A program made the translations under genes and the position numbers. The notes under the pieces were generated by a model, which was not told where the DNA came from, made no database searches, and worked only from the letters and a program-made list of their open reading frames with translations. A DNA stretch of 56,300 bases from an uncultured Erysipelotrichaceae bacterium. Its GTDB lineage: Bacteria; Bacillota_I; Bacilli_A; RFN20; CAG-826. The stretch lies in contig CADCCA010000002.1 in assembly GCA_902799855.1 (NCBI GenBank), positions 1 through 56,300 of the forward strand, written 5' to 3'. Shown in pieces: positions 25,359-34,643 of the stretch (position 1 is its first letter; each line of letters begins with the position of its first letter).

Positions 25359-28019
25359 ATGGATATAACAAATAGCAAACCAAAAATCATTCTTGCCAGT
25401 TCTTTAACAACAGGTAGAAGATTTGTTAAGAAACAAAACTTAAATGGTGTTCCATTGATGAACTATTCTATATACACGCCTTCAATGCTTTTAAAAGAAA
25501 AGCTCATTAGATTAAAACCAAACTATCGCCTTATTAACGATGATGAAAGTGCTTATCTTTTATTGATATTGATTAAGAATAATGATTATCAATTAAAGAA
25601 CTATGTGACCTCTTTTGGTGCGGCTTCTAAACTTCTAGAAGTCATTAATGACTATCGTTTTAACGAAAATAATAACTTTACAAATCTCATCAAAGCAGAT
25701 TATCAGAATCTCTTAAAAGATTATTTAGCGGAATTAGATAAGAAATCATGTATCGATTACATCGAAGCCTTGTCCTTGCTATACAACAATAAGCAAAAAG
25801 AAGAATGCTATGTTCTTGACGATGTATCATTCCGTCCTTTAGAAAAGAAAATTATTGAATCTATGTTCGATAACATTGGATATGTTCCAGATGCATCTAA
25901 AGAATATCCAATTACCAATATTTTTAAATGCTATGGACAACTTGATGAAGTAGCAAATCTCCTTGATTTCATCACTTCCAATCACCTTTTACTTGGTGAT
26001 GTTGAAGTCTTATATACTGATTCAGCGTATGAAAACCTTATTAAGGGTTTGTGTTCATCAAGAAATGTGCCTTATACATTAAAGAGCAACCACGCTAAAT
26101 CGAGTAATTTTGTGTCGTTTATCCATGACCTCCTCAATTATTTTAAAAATGACTATAAATATGAATTGCTTGAAAACGTCTTATCTAACCAAGGCTTAGA
26201 GTCCAAATATTTAAAACAACTCTATGCTTCTTTAAAATTCCCAAAATATGTTGTTGGTTTTTCCAAACAAAGAAGTGAAGAATTCTTAAAGGCGTATGAA
26301 CTTGATAAGAATAACCTTGACGACTTCCTTGAAATCTTTGCCGATATCTTATCAATCACCGATAATGGTTTAGATTATGTTTCATTAATCAATGTCGCAA
26401 AGAAATATATCAAAGCAGAAAACGAAATTGAGACATTATCTAACCAGTTAATGAATCTACAAAACGTCGTGGATTTAGAACAAAACCCCAACGTTAAGAT
26501 TGATTTAATTTTGTCATTACTAGATGGACTAACTTATAGTGAAGGTGATATTGACAACAAGTTATCTTTCTCAAGAATTAACAAATCCTTCACATTAAGA
26601 AAATACGTCTATGTATTAGGATGTAGCCAAACCTCTTTAATGGGATCAGATGTTGAAAACGCTTTTATTGAAAACGTTGATGCCTATACACAAGAATTAG
26701 AAAACGATAAAGACATCCATGTTGCTTCAAGGCAAAGAGATACTTTGCTCAATAACTTAAAATATTTCTTGTCCCATGGTGATGCGCAAGTCATTCTATC
26801 CTATCCATATTACGATAAGGTCAATTTAAAAGATGTCACAGAAGTCATCCATCTCATTACTAATTCAAGCATTCCTCATATCAAAAAGAATTTGTATTAT
26901 TTAGAAAACGAAAAAGAAGTGCAATTTGCCCCTAATGCAGAAATATCAAAAGAAGAATGCATTACTTATGATAATGGTGTAGTTAATCCTCTTGAAACTA
27001 ATAGGCCAAGAGAAAAAGGTGAATTAGAACAAGAAGACGACAAAGAAGCCATTATTAAAAAAGAACTATGCACGCTTTCACCAAGCGATGTTCAAGTGCT
27101 CGTAGAGTGTCCATTTAGATTTTATTATCAAAAGATTTTAGGCATTCCTTCTGCACAATTCCCATCTCTTGATGAAACGATTTGGTTAGAAGCAAACGCT
27201 AGAGGAACATTCTTCCACGAAATCATGCAGTTCTACTTCAATAATTTCATCAATAAACCAATTAAGTCTTTTGATCAAAAAGCCTTTGAAGCTGCTTTTA
27301 AAAAGGCTTTAAAGAACGCTAATGATGTTAATCCAATTAACAACAACTATATTCACGATAAAGAAGCAATCGATTTAAAAGATGCGGCAGAAGAATATCT
27401 TAACCGCATTATTGAAGATGATATATTCGACAAATACAAAGTTCTTAAGTGTGAATGTAACTTAAAAGATCTTAACCACATTTATAAAAAGAATGTTGAT
27501 GGCAAAGAAGTTGAATATTTTAAGTTTACTGGTGTTGTCGACCGTATTGATGGCTATGTAGAAAATGATGTTTTACATTTAAGACTAGTGGATTACAAAA
27601 CCGGTAGTTATAAATCTAAAGGTCAAAATCCATACTACCAACATATTCTTTATACCTATATTTTAATGCACGCCCTCCCTGAAAACTCATTTGGATTAAC
27701 TTATAAAAGTATTGAAGTTGATGAGTTTATCTATTCATTTGCGTTAATGAGAGGCAAAGGCAAAAAAGAATTGAACTACACAAAAGATGAGATGATTGTA
27801 GGCGCAAAAGATTACGTCACTGTTTTCAACGCTATCGATGGAGCGCTTATTCCTTATCTCAGCGATGAGAAAGATTTATTAGATAAATTAAATGCTGTAT
27901 TTGTGTCTAAGAATCCAGAGCCAAAAGAAGAAAGAGGCTATCATGGAGAACTTTGTATTTACTGCAAATACCATAAAGAATGTCTCAAGAAATTAGAATG
28001 GGGGAAGAAAACATGGTAA
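25359..28019 (+). CDS. addB: AddB-like nuclease subunit lacking Walker A
   Basis: 886 residues from the ATG at 25359 (AAAGGAG, five-base spacing). The C-terminal third has a RecB-type PD-(D/E)XK nuclease: RGTFFHEIMQFYF, FTGVVDRIDGY, LVDYKTG near 743 and QHILYTYIL. Cysteines in VECPF near 584 and in CIYCKYHKEC near 865 match the AddB iron-sulfur 'staple'. The N-terminus (KPKIILASSLTTGRR) lacks the GxGKS loop, as in inactive helicase subunits of RexB type. AddAB resects double-strand breaks for recombination. Its stop overlaps the start of the AddA-like gene, so they form a two-gene unit. Shorter than chromosomal AddB (about 1,160). Confidence 0.78.
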   Translation: MDITNSKPKIILASSLTTGRRFVKKQNLNGVPLMNYSIYTPSMLLKEKLIRLKPNYRLINDDESAYLLLILIKNNDYQLKNYVTSFGAASKLLEVINDYRFNENNNFTNLIKADYQNLLKDYLAELDKKSCIDYIEALSLLYNNKQKEECYVLDDVSFRPLEKKIIESMFDNIGYVPDASKEYPITNIFKCYGQLDEVANLLDFITSNHLLLGDVEVLYTDSAYENLIKGLCSSRNVPYTLKSNHAKSSNFVSFIHDLLNYFKNDYKYELLENVLSNQGLESKYLKQLYASLKFPKYVVGFSKQRSEEFLKAYELDKNNLDDFLEIFADILSITDNGLDYVSLINVAKKYIKAENEIETLSNQLMNLQNVVDLEQNPNVKIDLILSLLDGLTYSEGDIDNKLSFSRINKSFTLRKYVYVLGCSQTSLMGSDVENAFIENVDAYTQELENDKDIHVASRQRDTLLNNLKYFLSHGDAQVILSYPYYDKVNLKDVTEVIHLITNSSIPHIKKNLYYLENEKEVQFAPNAEISKEECITYDNGVVNPLETNRPREKGELEQEDDKEAIIKKELCTLSPSDVQVLVECPFRFYYQKILGIPSAQFPSLDETIWLEANARGTFFHEIMQFYFNNFINKPIKSFDQKAFEAAFKKALKNANDVNPINNNYIHDKEAIDLKDAAEEYLNRIIEDDIFDKYKVLKCECNLKDLNHIYKKNVDGKEVEYFKFTGVVDRIDGYVENDVLHLRLVDYKTGSYKSKGQNPYYQHILYTYILMHALPENSFGLTYKSIEVDEFIYSFALMRGKGKKELNYTKDEMIVGAKDYVTVFNAIDGALIPYLSDEKDLLDKLNAVFVSKNPEPKEERGYHGELCIYCKYHKECLKKLEWGKKTW

Positions 28020-31000
28020 CTAATCAAATTAAACAAGAATTCCAACAAAGAGACCATATTGCGACCTCCGAAAAAAGAAACATCTTTATTGAAGCGGGTG
28101 CAGGTGCAGGTAAATCAACCTCATTAGTTGATCGTACCTACTATTCTTTAGCGGTCACAGTAGAGGCTAATAGAATTAATCAAGAAATAGCTAATGGTAA
28201 AACCAAAGAAGATATCATTAAAGAATTAAGCGATTTCACAGGTTGCACTGATAAAGAAATTGCTTTTAGAAAAAAACTTATCTCAGAAATCGATGACATC
28301 ATCGCTGGTAAGATTGAACTAATCAAAGCCAAAGATATCTACGCTATTACATTTACTAATAAAGCAACCGAAGAACTAAGAAACAAAATCGTTAAGAAGC
28401 TTCAAGACTTCACAGGTTGCACGCAAGAAGAAATATGGCGAAAAGGCGAAGTGCTTAAAGATGTTGATAACATTCACATTTCAACAATCCATAAATTCTG
28501 CGAAGACATTCTAAAAGAAAACGCTGTTAAAGCAGGATTATCTCCTGATTTCACTCCTATCATTGATCAGGAAGAACAAGAAGTTAAAGACAGGGTTATT
28601 AGAAAGTATTTTAGAAACTTTTCACATTGGGCAAGTTTTGAAAAATATGAACCATTAGGTCTTAAAAGAAGTGATATCAAAGACGCTTTGGTGGGCAAAC
28701 ACGGTGTTTTAAATTCATTATTATCAACCGCTGATAGAATTGAAAAGAAGCAAATCTATACATGTAAATCATTTACTGGTGATGGATTATCTGATTTTAG
28801 AAATGCTATCGACACACTTTTTAGCGAAGTCGATGATCTTATTGAAAATAACCCAAGAAAGAGTGGCAAATACTTAACTGCGAAATCTTTCTTAAAAGGC
28901 TATGAATACCAACAAAGTGACGATGATAGAAACGCTGCTGTTGAAAAGATGATGTCCGTTAGTGAAAAAGAATGGTACGACGAATTAGAGGAGAACTCTA
29001 TCATTATTTCTCGTCCACCTGAAGATCTTAAAGATGATATCAAAGAAACTTTCGAACCATTGATTAAAGATATTATTCAAAAAAGAAATGACGTCTACAT
29101 CGGAATTGCCCAACTATATATCAAATATGGGTATGAGTTATATGAACAATACATCTATGACCGTGATAATGATGTTGAGAAATTAACAAGCAATGATCTT
29201 GTTTATAAAGCATATGAATTATTGAAGAATAATCCTGATGTATTAAGCAAAACTAGCCAAAAGATTAAACGCTTATTTATCGATGAATATCAAGATACAG
29301 ACTCTCTTCAATATGAGATTGCCTCGATGATTGCAGGTAAACGCCCAGATGTTTTATATATCGTTGGTGATCCAAAACAATCAATCTATCGCTTTAGAGG
29401 CGCAGAACCTGATGTCTTCTTTAACACGAAAGATGAATTTGCTAACGATTTAAATAGCCATGCTTTATATGATTTAAACATTAACTTTAGAAGCAACTCA
29501 AAGATTATTGAATGGGTGAATAGAAGATATTCTTCCATTGATTTAATCGAACCAAGTGTGGGCTATTCTTATCAATCAATGATTTTTCATCCTGATAACG
29601 AAATACAACAAGCTGATGCTGATGACCCGCTTAAATTAACAGGCTTTTATCGTTTTGGAAAAGTCGGTGAAGAAGATATCAAAGACTTAATTCTCTATCT
29701 TAAGAATAATTATTTAGTTAGAGATAAAGGCACATATCGTGAAGTCAAATTCAGTGACATTATGGTTTTAACCGAAGGACATTGGGCGATGCCTAGTTTT
29801 GTAGAAACCTTCACGAAAAACAACATCCCTGCTCGCGTATATGGCGAAAGTAGATTCTTTAATACTCTAGCAGTAAGGTCATTCCTTGCTTTATATGAAG
29901 CCATCTTAGTGGATGCTGATTCAAGTCTCGCGGAAGTAGAAGCGGTCTATTATAATCTCCAACCTTCCTTGTTTAAAGATAAGACACATAAGGAAAGCAA
30001 AGAACTTGTGCAAGAGTTATTGAATAACTTAAGAAAAAAGACTATGGCTATGGATGCCTATGGTAAAGCGATATATCTAGTAGAACATATGTCTTTATTA
30101 ATGAAGGGCAAACACATTTATCAAGACTTTGAAATCACTTTTGCCGCATCTAAGATTTATCAAACTATTGAAACCATTTTCTCCAAAGGCTTCTTTAACG
30201 GAAATGAGTTAATCGAAGAATTTAGAAAGTATTTAAGTAACATCATTGAAAGAGAATCTCTTATTAAAGATGATGTTGAAGCGGTTATGCTTATCAACTT
30301 GCACAAGGCTAAAGGTTTAGAGGCCCCAATTGTCATTTGGGTTTCCACAAATACAGGCGATAAAAACGCTGATGGAATCAGTGATGCTTATAAGAAAAAG
30401 GTGTTATATCCATCTGTTATTACCAATTATGTGAGAAAGAGCCCAGTCTATAAAAACGAAGTAAGTTCTCTTAAAGAAGATGAAGAATTTGAAGTAGCAA
30501 GAAAAGAATATGTCGCGGTTACTAGACCAGGAGAAGCATATATTTTTGCAGACACTCCTGATAACACATCAATGTTCCATTCCTCTAATCGTCAATACAA
30601 TCTAGAAGATGATGATGTGGAAGAAATCTCTTTACCTGAACCAGAACCAACAGAAGAAGAGGAAGAAGAATTCATTGAAGAAGAACAATCTTCCGAACAA
30701 GAAGAAAATGAAAACGAACAAGCGGAAGAAGAACCAATAGTGGTCATCACCAATGAAGAATTAGAAGAAAACGCTACTGATGATATTCCTTATTATCAAG
30801 GTGAAAAAGAATATTCCTTTAATAAGGATACTTCTCTTCCTAAATCAGTCTCTCCTTCTTCATTAGAAGCATCATCATCTCCAACAAGAGAAAAACTTAG
30901 ACAAGAAGCAGGTGAATTGCCATCATCTAATCGTCCAAAATCGAACGATGTAGGCACGATTCTTCACCGTGCGCTTGAATTATTGATTAAAGAAGAATTA

Positions 31001-31444
31001 AGCCCAGAAGAGGCTGTTAAATACGCGATTAATGAGAATTTAGATCTTATTCCTGTTGATGACAACGGTGAATTCGAACAATTCTTCCTTACATGCGTGA
31101 CTTCTTTCAATGAATGGTTTAAGGCAGACGGGTATGAATTATATCCAGAATTCGGTTTCTCATATTTCGAAGATAATCAAATCAAAAATGGTTCTATCGA
31201 CTTATTAATGGTCAAAGATAATGAATGCGTAATAATCGACTATAAGAGTGATGAAGCTGAATACATTGAAGGTGACAAAGTGTTTGAAATTACTCTTAAA
31301 GAGAAATATGAAAATCAACTCAATGCCTATGAAGCAGTGGTGAACAAACTATTCCCTAATAGGGCGATTAGTAAAAAGATTATCTATTTTAGAAGATATG
31401 ATGATCAGGTGCACACTGTTGATGTGAAGTGCTTAGATTTATAA
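28013..31444 (+). CDS. addA: AddA-like helicase-nuclease
   Basis: 1,143 residues from the ATG at 28013, overlapping the AddB-like stop. UvrD/RecB motifs are complete: EAGAGAGKST (Walker A, near 29), AITFTNKATEEL, IDEYQDTDSLQ near 422, VGDPKQSIYRFRGAEP, NFRSNSKI, LHKAKGLEAP and YVAVTRP. After an acidic linker of about 50 residues comes a nuclease domain with GTILHRALEL, NGSIDLLM and CVIIDYKS near 1072. It should unwind and cut DNA ends with the AddB-like partner. Ends at a CCGCC/GGCGG terminator. It could be the host enzyme or a second copy on a mobile element. Confidence 0.85.
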   Translation: MVTNQIKQEFQQRDHIATSEKRNIFIEAGAGAGKSTSLVDRTYYSLAVTVEANRINQEIANGKTKEDIIKELSDFTGCTDKEIAFRKKLISEIDDIIAGKIELIKAKDIYAITFTNKATEELRNKIVKKLQDFTGCTQEEIWRKGEVLKDVDNIHISTIHKFCEDILKENAVKAGLSPDFTPIIDQEEQEVKDRVIRKYFRNFSHWASFEKYEPLGLKRSDIKDALVGKHGVLNSLLSTADRIEKKQIYTCKSFTGDGLSDFRNAIDTLFSEVDDLIENNPRKSGKYLTAKSFLKGYEYQQSDDDRNAAVEKMMSVSEKEWYDELEENSIIISRPPEDLKDDIKETFEPLIKDIIQKRNDVYIGIAQLYIKYGYELYEQYIYDRDNDVEKLTSNDLVYKAYELLKNNPDVLSKTSQKIKRLFIDEYQDTDSLQYEIASMIAGKRPDVLYIVGDPKQSIYRFRGAEPDVFFNTKDEFANDLNSHALYDLNINFRSNSKIIEWVNRRYSSIDLIEPSVGYSYQSMIFHPDNEIQQADADDPLKLTGFYRFGKVGEEDIKDLILYLKNNYLVRDKGTYREVKFSDIMVLTEGHWAMPSFVETFTKNNIPARVYGESRFFNTLAVRSFLALYEAILVDADSSLAEVEAVYYNLQPSLFKDKTHKESKELVQELLNNLRKKTMAMDAYGKAIYLVEHMSLLMKGKHIYQDFEITFAASKIYQTIETIFSKGFFNGNELIEEFRKYLSNIIERESLIKDDVEAVMLINLHKAKGLEAPIVIWVSTNTGDKNADGISDAYKKKVLYPSVITNYVRKSPVYKNEVSSLKEDEEFEVARKEYVAVTRPGEAYIFADTPDNTSMFHSSNRQYNLEDDDVEEISLPEPEPTEEEEEEFIEEEQSSEQEENENEQAEEEPIVVITNEELEENATDDIPYYQGEKEYSFNKDTSLPKSVSPSSLEASSSPTREKLRQEAGELPSSNRPKSNDVGTILHRALELLIKEELSPEEAVKYAINENLDLIPVDDNGEFEQFFLTCVTSFNEWFKADGYELYPEFGFSYFEDNQIKNGSIDLLMVKDNECVIIDYKSDEAEYIEGDKVFEITLKEKYENQLNAYEAVVNKLFPNRAISKKIIYFRRYDDQVHTVDVKCLDL

Positions 31445-31466
31445 AACTTCACAAATATTGAACAAA

Positions 31467-31490
31467 GCCGCCGAAAATGGCGGTTTTTGT
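31467..31490 (+). terminator. Intrinsic terminator
   Basis: GCCGCC (31467-31472) pairs with GGCGGT (31479-31484) followed by a T-run; the sequence nearly repeats the one at 22602. The rest of the 241-base gap to the next gene holds no supported feature. Confidence 0.85.
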
Positions 31491-31685
31491 TTTTACTTTG
31501 TAAAAATATAGTTTGTCGACTAAAGATTACTATTTTTAAACACCAAAAAAGAAAGGAAGGAAAATAAATGTTCATAACCAATGACATTTGTAATGGATTT
31601 AAGACTTGATTAAATAAAATCCACATAATATGGGTACAAATGAAGGAAAAGAATAATTAGACGCTATAAGCGAAAGGAGAAATTT

Positions 31686-32330
31686 ATGAGCGTAGTAGTA
31701 GCAATTAAAGCAAATGGAAAGATTTACATTGGTGCGGATTCGCAAGTCACTAGAGGTGGCACAAGAACCACATTAAAGAATGAAAACAATTATAAGGTTT
31801 GGAGAGTGCCAAACGCCCCACACTGTTTAATGGCGCAAGTTGGAACATTAAGAGACGCTAATGTCGTGAGATTGATGCCTAACTTAGTCACAGAATATAA
31901 CATCTATAAAGAACACATCTGCTTCGATTTTGTTGTCAAGAAAGTCGTACCAGATATCGTTGAAGAATTAACTAAGTTCGGATTTCTCAAAGATGGTGAA
32001 AAAACAGATTGCTTAGACTCTAGTTTCTTATTCGCTTATAAAGACCAACTTTGGAGTATTGGTCAAGATAAGAGTGTCATTGAAGTTGAAGACTATGTCG
32101 CCATCGGTAGTGGTTCTGACCAGGCTATTGGTAGCTTATTATCAACTGAAGGACAAGACCCAAAAGAAAGAATCGTTAAAGCCATCAAATCCAGTGCTGC
32201 TTGTGATATCTATGTTGATTATCCAATCATTCTTACTGAAACAGAAACTGGCGAGTTTGAAATCATAACTGAAAAGAATGAGGGCAAATATATTGACGAA
32301 AAAAAGAAAAAAGAGAATAAAACACTATAA
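31686..32330 (+). CDS. Proteasome/HslV-like Ntn-hydrolase
   Basis: 214 residues. MSVVVAIKANGKIYIGADSQ aligns with the start of proteasome beta and HslV subunits (T-T-I-x-x-(V/I)...GxDxxxT): removal of Met would expose Ser as the N-terminal nucleophile, as in Bacillus ClpQ/CodW. VTRGGTRTT, a Lys in the KNENNYKVWR region and AIGSGSDQAIGSLL (the 'GSG..A' turn) also fit. Family members are barrel-shaped proteases fed by AAA+ unfoldases. AAAGGAG lies seven bases before the ATG. No HslU is adjacent; two soluble FtsH-like ATPases exist elsewhere in the window. Its charged tail (KKKKENKTL) is unusual. Confidence 0.65.
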   Translation: MSVVVAIKANGKIYIGADSQVTRGGTRTTLKNENNYKVWRVPNAPHCLMAQVGTLRDANVVRLMPNLVTEYNIYKEHICFDFVVKKVVPDIVEELTKFGFLKDGEKTDCLDSSFLFAYKDQLWSIGQDKSVIEVEDYVAIGSGSDQAIGSLLSTEGQDPKERIVKAIKSSAACDIYVDYPIILTETETGEFEIITEKNEGKYIDEKKKKENKTL

Positions 32331-32410
32331 CACCGTGATGTGTTAACATCTATGCCTCTTTACTTGATTGTTTTTTAGTGAAATAATCTAATTATTGGTA
32401 GGTTTAGATT

Positions 32411-32845
32411 ATGAAAAAAGTTGTTGCGTTTTTGAGTCTTTCTCTTTTATTGCTTTGTGGCTGTGATGGCGAAAATAGATTTCCAGAGTTGAAGTCAGGT
32501 AGTCGTGTTGATCTAGACAATTCAAATGTTCGTACTTATTTGATAGTCAATTTAAAACACACCGAAAAGAAAGATAAACAAGATTCCATAGTGAAAATAA
32601 GCTACACATTTAAATCACAAGGATATTCGGAATTATCCTATTTTATTAATGTCCTCACTTGTGAAATCTCATATCAGTATTTGGGAGACAATGGAGAATA
32701 TTCCGATAAGACAGATACTGTATCAATCAACCCTGATAAAGTCGGCAATGGGAGCGGTTCATCATCAATCGAGTGCAATTATAGAAGCATAAAAGATATG
32801 GCTATTTCAAATTTCGTAGTGGAAGGATATGTTGTTAAAAAATAA
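32411..32845 (+). CDS. Small lipoprotein
   Basis: 144 residues with a lipoprotein signal (MKKVVAFLSLSLLLLCGCDG; the lipobox Cys is at residue 18). The mature part is beta-rich (IVKISYTFKSQGYSEL) and may form a single beta-sandwich. No ribosome site is evident. The next gene starts three bases after its stop. Function unknown. Confidence 0.65.
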   Translation: MKKVVAFLSLSLLLLCGCDGENRFPELKSGSRVDLDNSNVRTYLIVNLKHTEKKDKQDSIVKISYTFKSQGYSELSYFINVLTCEISYQYLGDNGEYSDKTDTVSINPDKVGNGSGSSSIECNYRSIKDMAISNFVVEGYVVKK

Positions 32846-32848
32846 ATT

Positions 32849-33142
32849 ATGATTTGTGCAGTTATAACAATCATTTTAGCTATCATCTCATTTTTTCATC
32901 CTTGGTTTTTCATACCCACAATCGTATTGATGGTTCTATGCGTTGCGGAGTTTATTATTGAATCGATAACATCTGATTTGCTTAGTTCTCCTGCTGTTGG
33001 AGTTGGCGCTGGCATTCTTGGAGTTGCTGCACTTGTTTTGACAGTTATTTCTTTGATTGTGTCGCTTAAAGCTTTGAATGGTGGCGATGGAGGAAATAAT
33101 CTCTTGACCGTTTTAGAAACATTTAACAGCTTGGTTTGTTGA
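32849..33142 (+). CDS. Small membrane protein
   Basis: 97 residues with about three hydrophobic segments (residues 2-20, 21-42 and 50-75), Gly/Val/Ala-rich. Starts three bases after the lipoprotein gene without its own ribosome site, suggesting coupling. Function unknown. Confidence 0.55.
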   Translation: MICAVITIILAIISFFHPWFFIPTIVLMVLCVAEFIIESITSDLLSSPAVGVGAGILGVAALVLTVISLIVSLKALNGGDGGNNLLTVLETFNSLVC

Positions 33143-33182
33143 GATTAATTCATAAAAAATTGTCGTTATGTATGCACAAAAT

Positions 33183-33212
33183 GGCATCGTTTGATACACG
33201 GTGCCTTTTTTG
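33183..33212 (+). terminator. Intrinsic terminator
   Basis: GGCATCG (33183-33189) pairs with CGGTGCC (33199-33205) with one G-U pair, followed by six T. It closes the lipoprotein/membrane pair. Confidence 0.85.
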
Positions 33213-33250
33213 TGTCATAAATAAAATAGTCTCTTTTAAGGAGCAGTCGT

Positions 33251-33454
33251 ATTAATAGACAACTTAGGTGGGCGAACAAAACTGAAGCCAAAGTGTTCGC
33301 AAAACACGCCGAAGAGATCGGCAATCTTGGCTTACGCTACGTATCTGCGTGCGACTATCTCGGTTGGGATGTCAGTGTCCGCAGAGACATCATAGCGGCC
33401 AACAAGCGCAAGGCCAGGGCCCGCGAAAAAGCGGGCTCCCTGAAGGCGCAATAG
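33251..33454 (+). CDS. GC-rich 67-residue basic protein with possible ATT start
   Basis: A frame of 67 sense codons (RQLRWANKTEAKVFAKHA..., YLGWDVSVRR..., KRKARAREKAG) ends at TAG 33452-33454. About 61% of its third positions are G or C, far above the neighbours, so the frame is very likely coding but foreign. TAAGGAG lies seven bases before an ATT (33251); no ATG or GTG is available, so either ATT is used (rare, known for infC) or the true start is unclear. The protein is basic and helical, possibly DNA- or RNA-binding. A GC-rich hairpin (CAGGG..CCCGC/GCGGG..CCCTG) covers its 3' end. Confidence 0.5.
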   Translation: MNRQLRWANKTEAKVFAKHAEEIGNLGLRYVSACDYLGWDVSVRRDIIAANKRKARAREKAGSLKAQ

Positions 33455-33478
33455 TCATTCGCATCTGGGGGTTATTCC

Positions 33479-33898
33479 ATGAAAGTATCCATCTTATCTA
33501 AGTCTGAATTATATAAGCTTATTGAAAAAAATGAGTTAACTAATAAAAGTGCTATCGTGTCATTCGCAGATGAAGAAGATGAATTCTTAGATTTTCCAAA
33601 AGATATTGATGTTCTAAAAGTAGTGTTCTATGACGTTAGACCTTCTTCTGTTGTCAAAGAACATTATGATTCGTTATTACCAGAGGCTAAAGATATTGCT
33701 AGTTTCGTTAGTCAAAAGATAAATGAGGGCAAAGATATTATTTGTCAGTGTGACTACGGCATCTCTAGAAGCGCTGGTCTAGCAGCGGCTATCCTAGAAA
33801 GATACGCCCATAAAGGATTAGAAGTTTTTACCGATTATAGATACACGCCTAATCTATTTGTCTATAACAAAGTCTATAAAGAATTAATGAAATTATAG
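33479..33898 (+). CDS. Predicted dual-specificity/tyrosine phosphatase-like protein
   Basis: 139 residues. ICQCDYGISRSAGLAAAI holds the Cx5R phosphate-binding loop (Cys-Asp-Tyr-Gly-Ile-Ser-Arg) followed by the helix typical of cysteine phosphatases. An upstream FYDVRPS strand with an Asp could supply the general acid, but this is not certain. It heads a run of four closely packed genes. The ribosome site (GGGGG) is about eight bases before the ATG. Confidence 0.7.
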   Translation: MKVSILSKSELYKLIEKNELTNKSAIVSFADEEDEFLDFPKDIDVLKVVFYDVRPSSVVKEHYDSLLPEAKDIASFVSQKINEGKDIICQCDYGISRSAGLAAAILERYAHKGLEVFTDYRYTPNLFVYNKVYKELMKL

Positions 33899-33910
33899 GA
33901 GGATGAACCT

Positions 33911-34066
33911 ATGAAGAAAGAAGTAATTAAGGTCAAAGTGGATCAAACCAAACTACCAAATAAGATGCACTTTGAGGTACAAAAAACCACACGTGCTAAT
34001 ATCTATAAGCCTAAAAAGGGCAAAGGTAGTTATGTAAGGAGGAAAGATTATGATAAGGACATTTGA
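33911..34066 (+). CDS. Small basic protein
   Basis: 51 residues (begins MKKEVIKVKVDQTKLPNK), Lys-rich, with IYKPKKGKGSYVRRKDYDKD at the C-terminus, a nucleic-acid-binding-like composition. AGGAGG lies eight bases before the ATG. Its 3' end overlaps the next gene by 17 bases. Short basic proteins of this kind are common in large Gram-positive mobile elements. Confidence 0.65.
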   Translation: MKKEVIKVKVDQTKLPNKMHFEVQKTTRANIYKPKKGKGSYVRRKDYDKDI

Positions 34067-34643
34067 AGAAATTAGAGACGAAGTATATAACCTTCCAAAT
34101 ACAGACGAAGAACTTTTAAGACTCGATGAAGAATTAGAACTCTTTGAAGAAAGAGGCTGGAATCAATATATTGCCTTTGCCGTTAACTACTTAAGAGAAA
34201 TGAATGAAAAAGTTAAATTCTTTTTTCCTTCTTTATCAGTCATGGATTCCTTATTCGTGAATAAAGCCATTCATCCAGATTATAACTACGATAAACTCCT
34301 TTCTAAACAATATAGCAAAGGAGTGCTATTCAATGATGCTTTAAGACTTGGTGTAGATATTGTCTATGCCGATCCAAATGAACTAGGCTATTTAAATCAA
34401 TTAGCCGCTCTTATATTTAGAGAATTCCTGAGAATGTCACATTTACACGCTGATGCAAGAGCTATCCCAGATAAAGATAAAGTAGGGTTTGCAGGTAAAT
34501 TAGTAAGTGCTATTTCTCCTAATTTCATCCCAAAAGAAGATATGGATGTCATCGTTAACGAAAAAAGCGATGGTCCAAGAGATGAGATAAATATCTTATC
34601 AAAATATCTCATTGTCTATGTTACATGTAAGGTAGGTATCTAA
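34050..34643 (+). CDS. Hypothetical protein
   Basis: 197 residues, helical, acidic at the N-terminus (TFEEIRDEVYNLPNTDEELL). No motif recognised. AAGGAGG is placed six bases before the ATG. Its stop shares one base with the start of the aspartic protease gene, so the two are translationally coupled, and it could be the substrate, inhibitor or partner of that protease. Confidence 0.6.
   Translation: MIRTFEEIRDEVYNLPNTDEELLRLDEELELFEERGWNQYIAFAVNYLREMNEKVKFFFPSLSVMDSLFVNKAIHPDYNYDKLLSKQYSKGVLFNDALRLGVDIVYADPNELGYLNQLAALIFREFLRMSHLHADARAIPDKDKVGFAGKLVSAISPNFIPKEDMDVIVNEKSDGPRDEINILSKYLIVYVTCKVGI

Noticed and set aside
22602..31490. The two similar CCGCC/GGCGG hairpins as a repeat family
   Set aside because: Similarity is limited to the short stem and T-run expected of intrinsic terminators.
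33412..33441. GC-rich hairpin as a terminator or structured RNA
   Set aside because: No T-run follows and the sequence is inside a frame with strong third-position bias, so coding is the simpler explanation.
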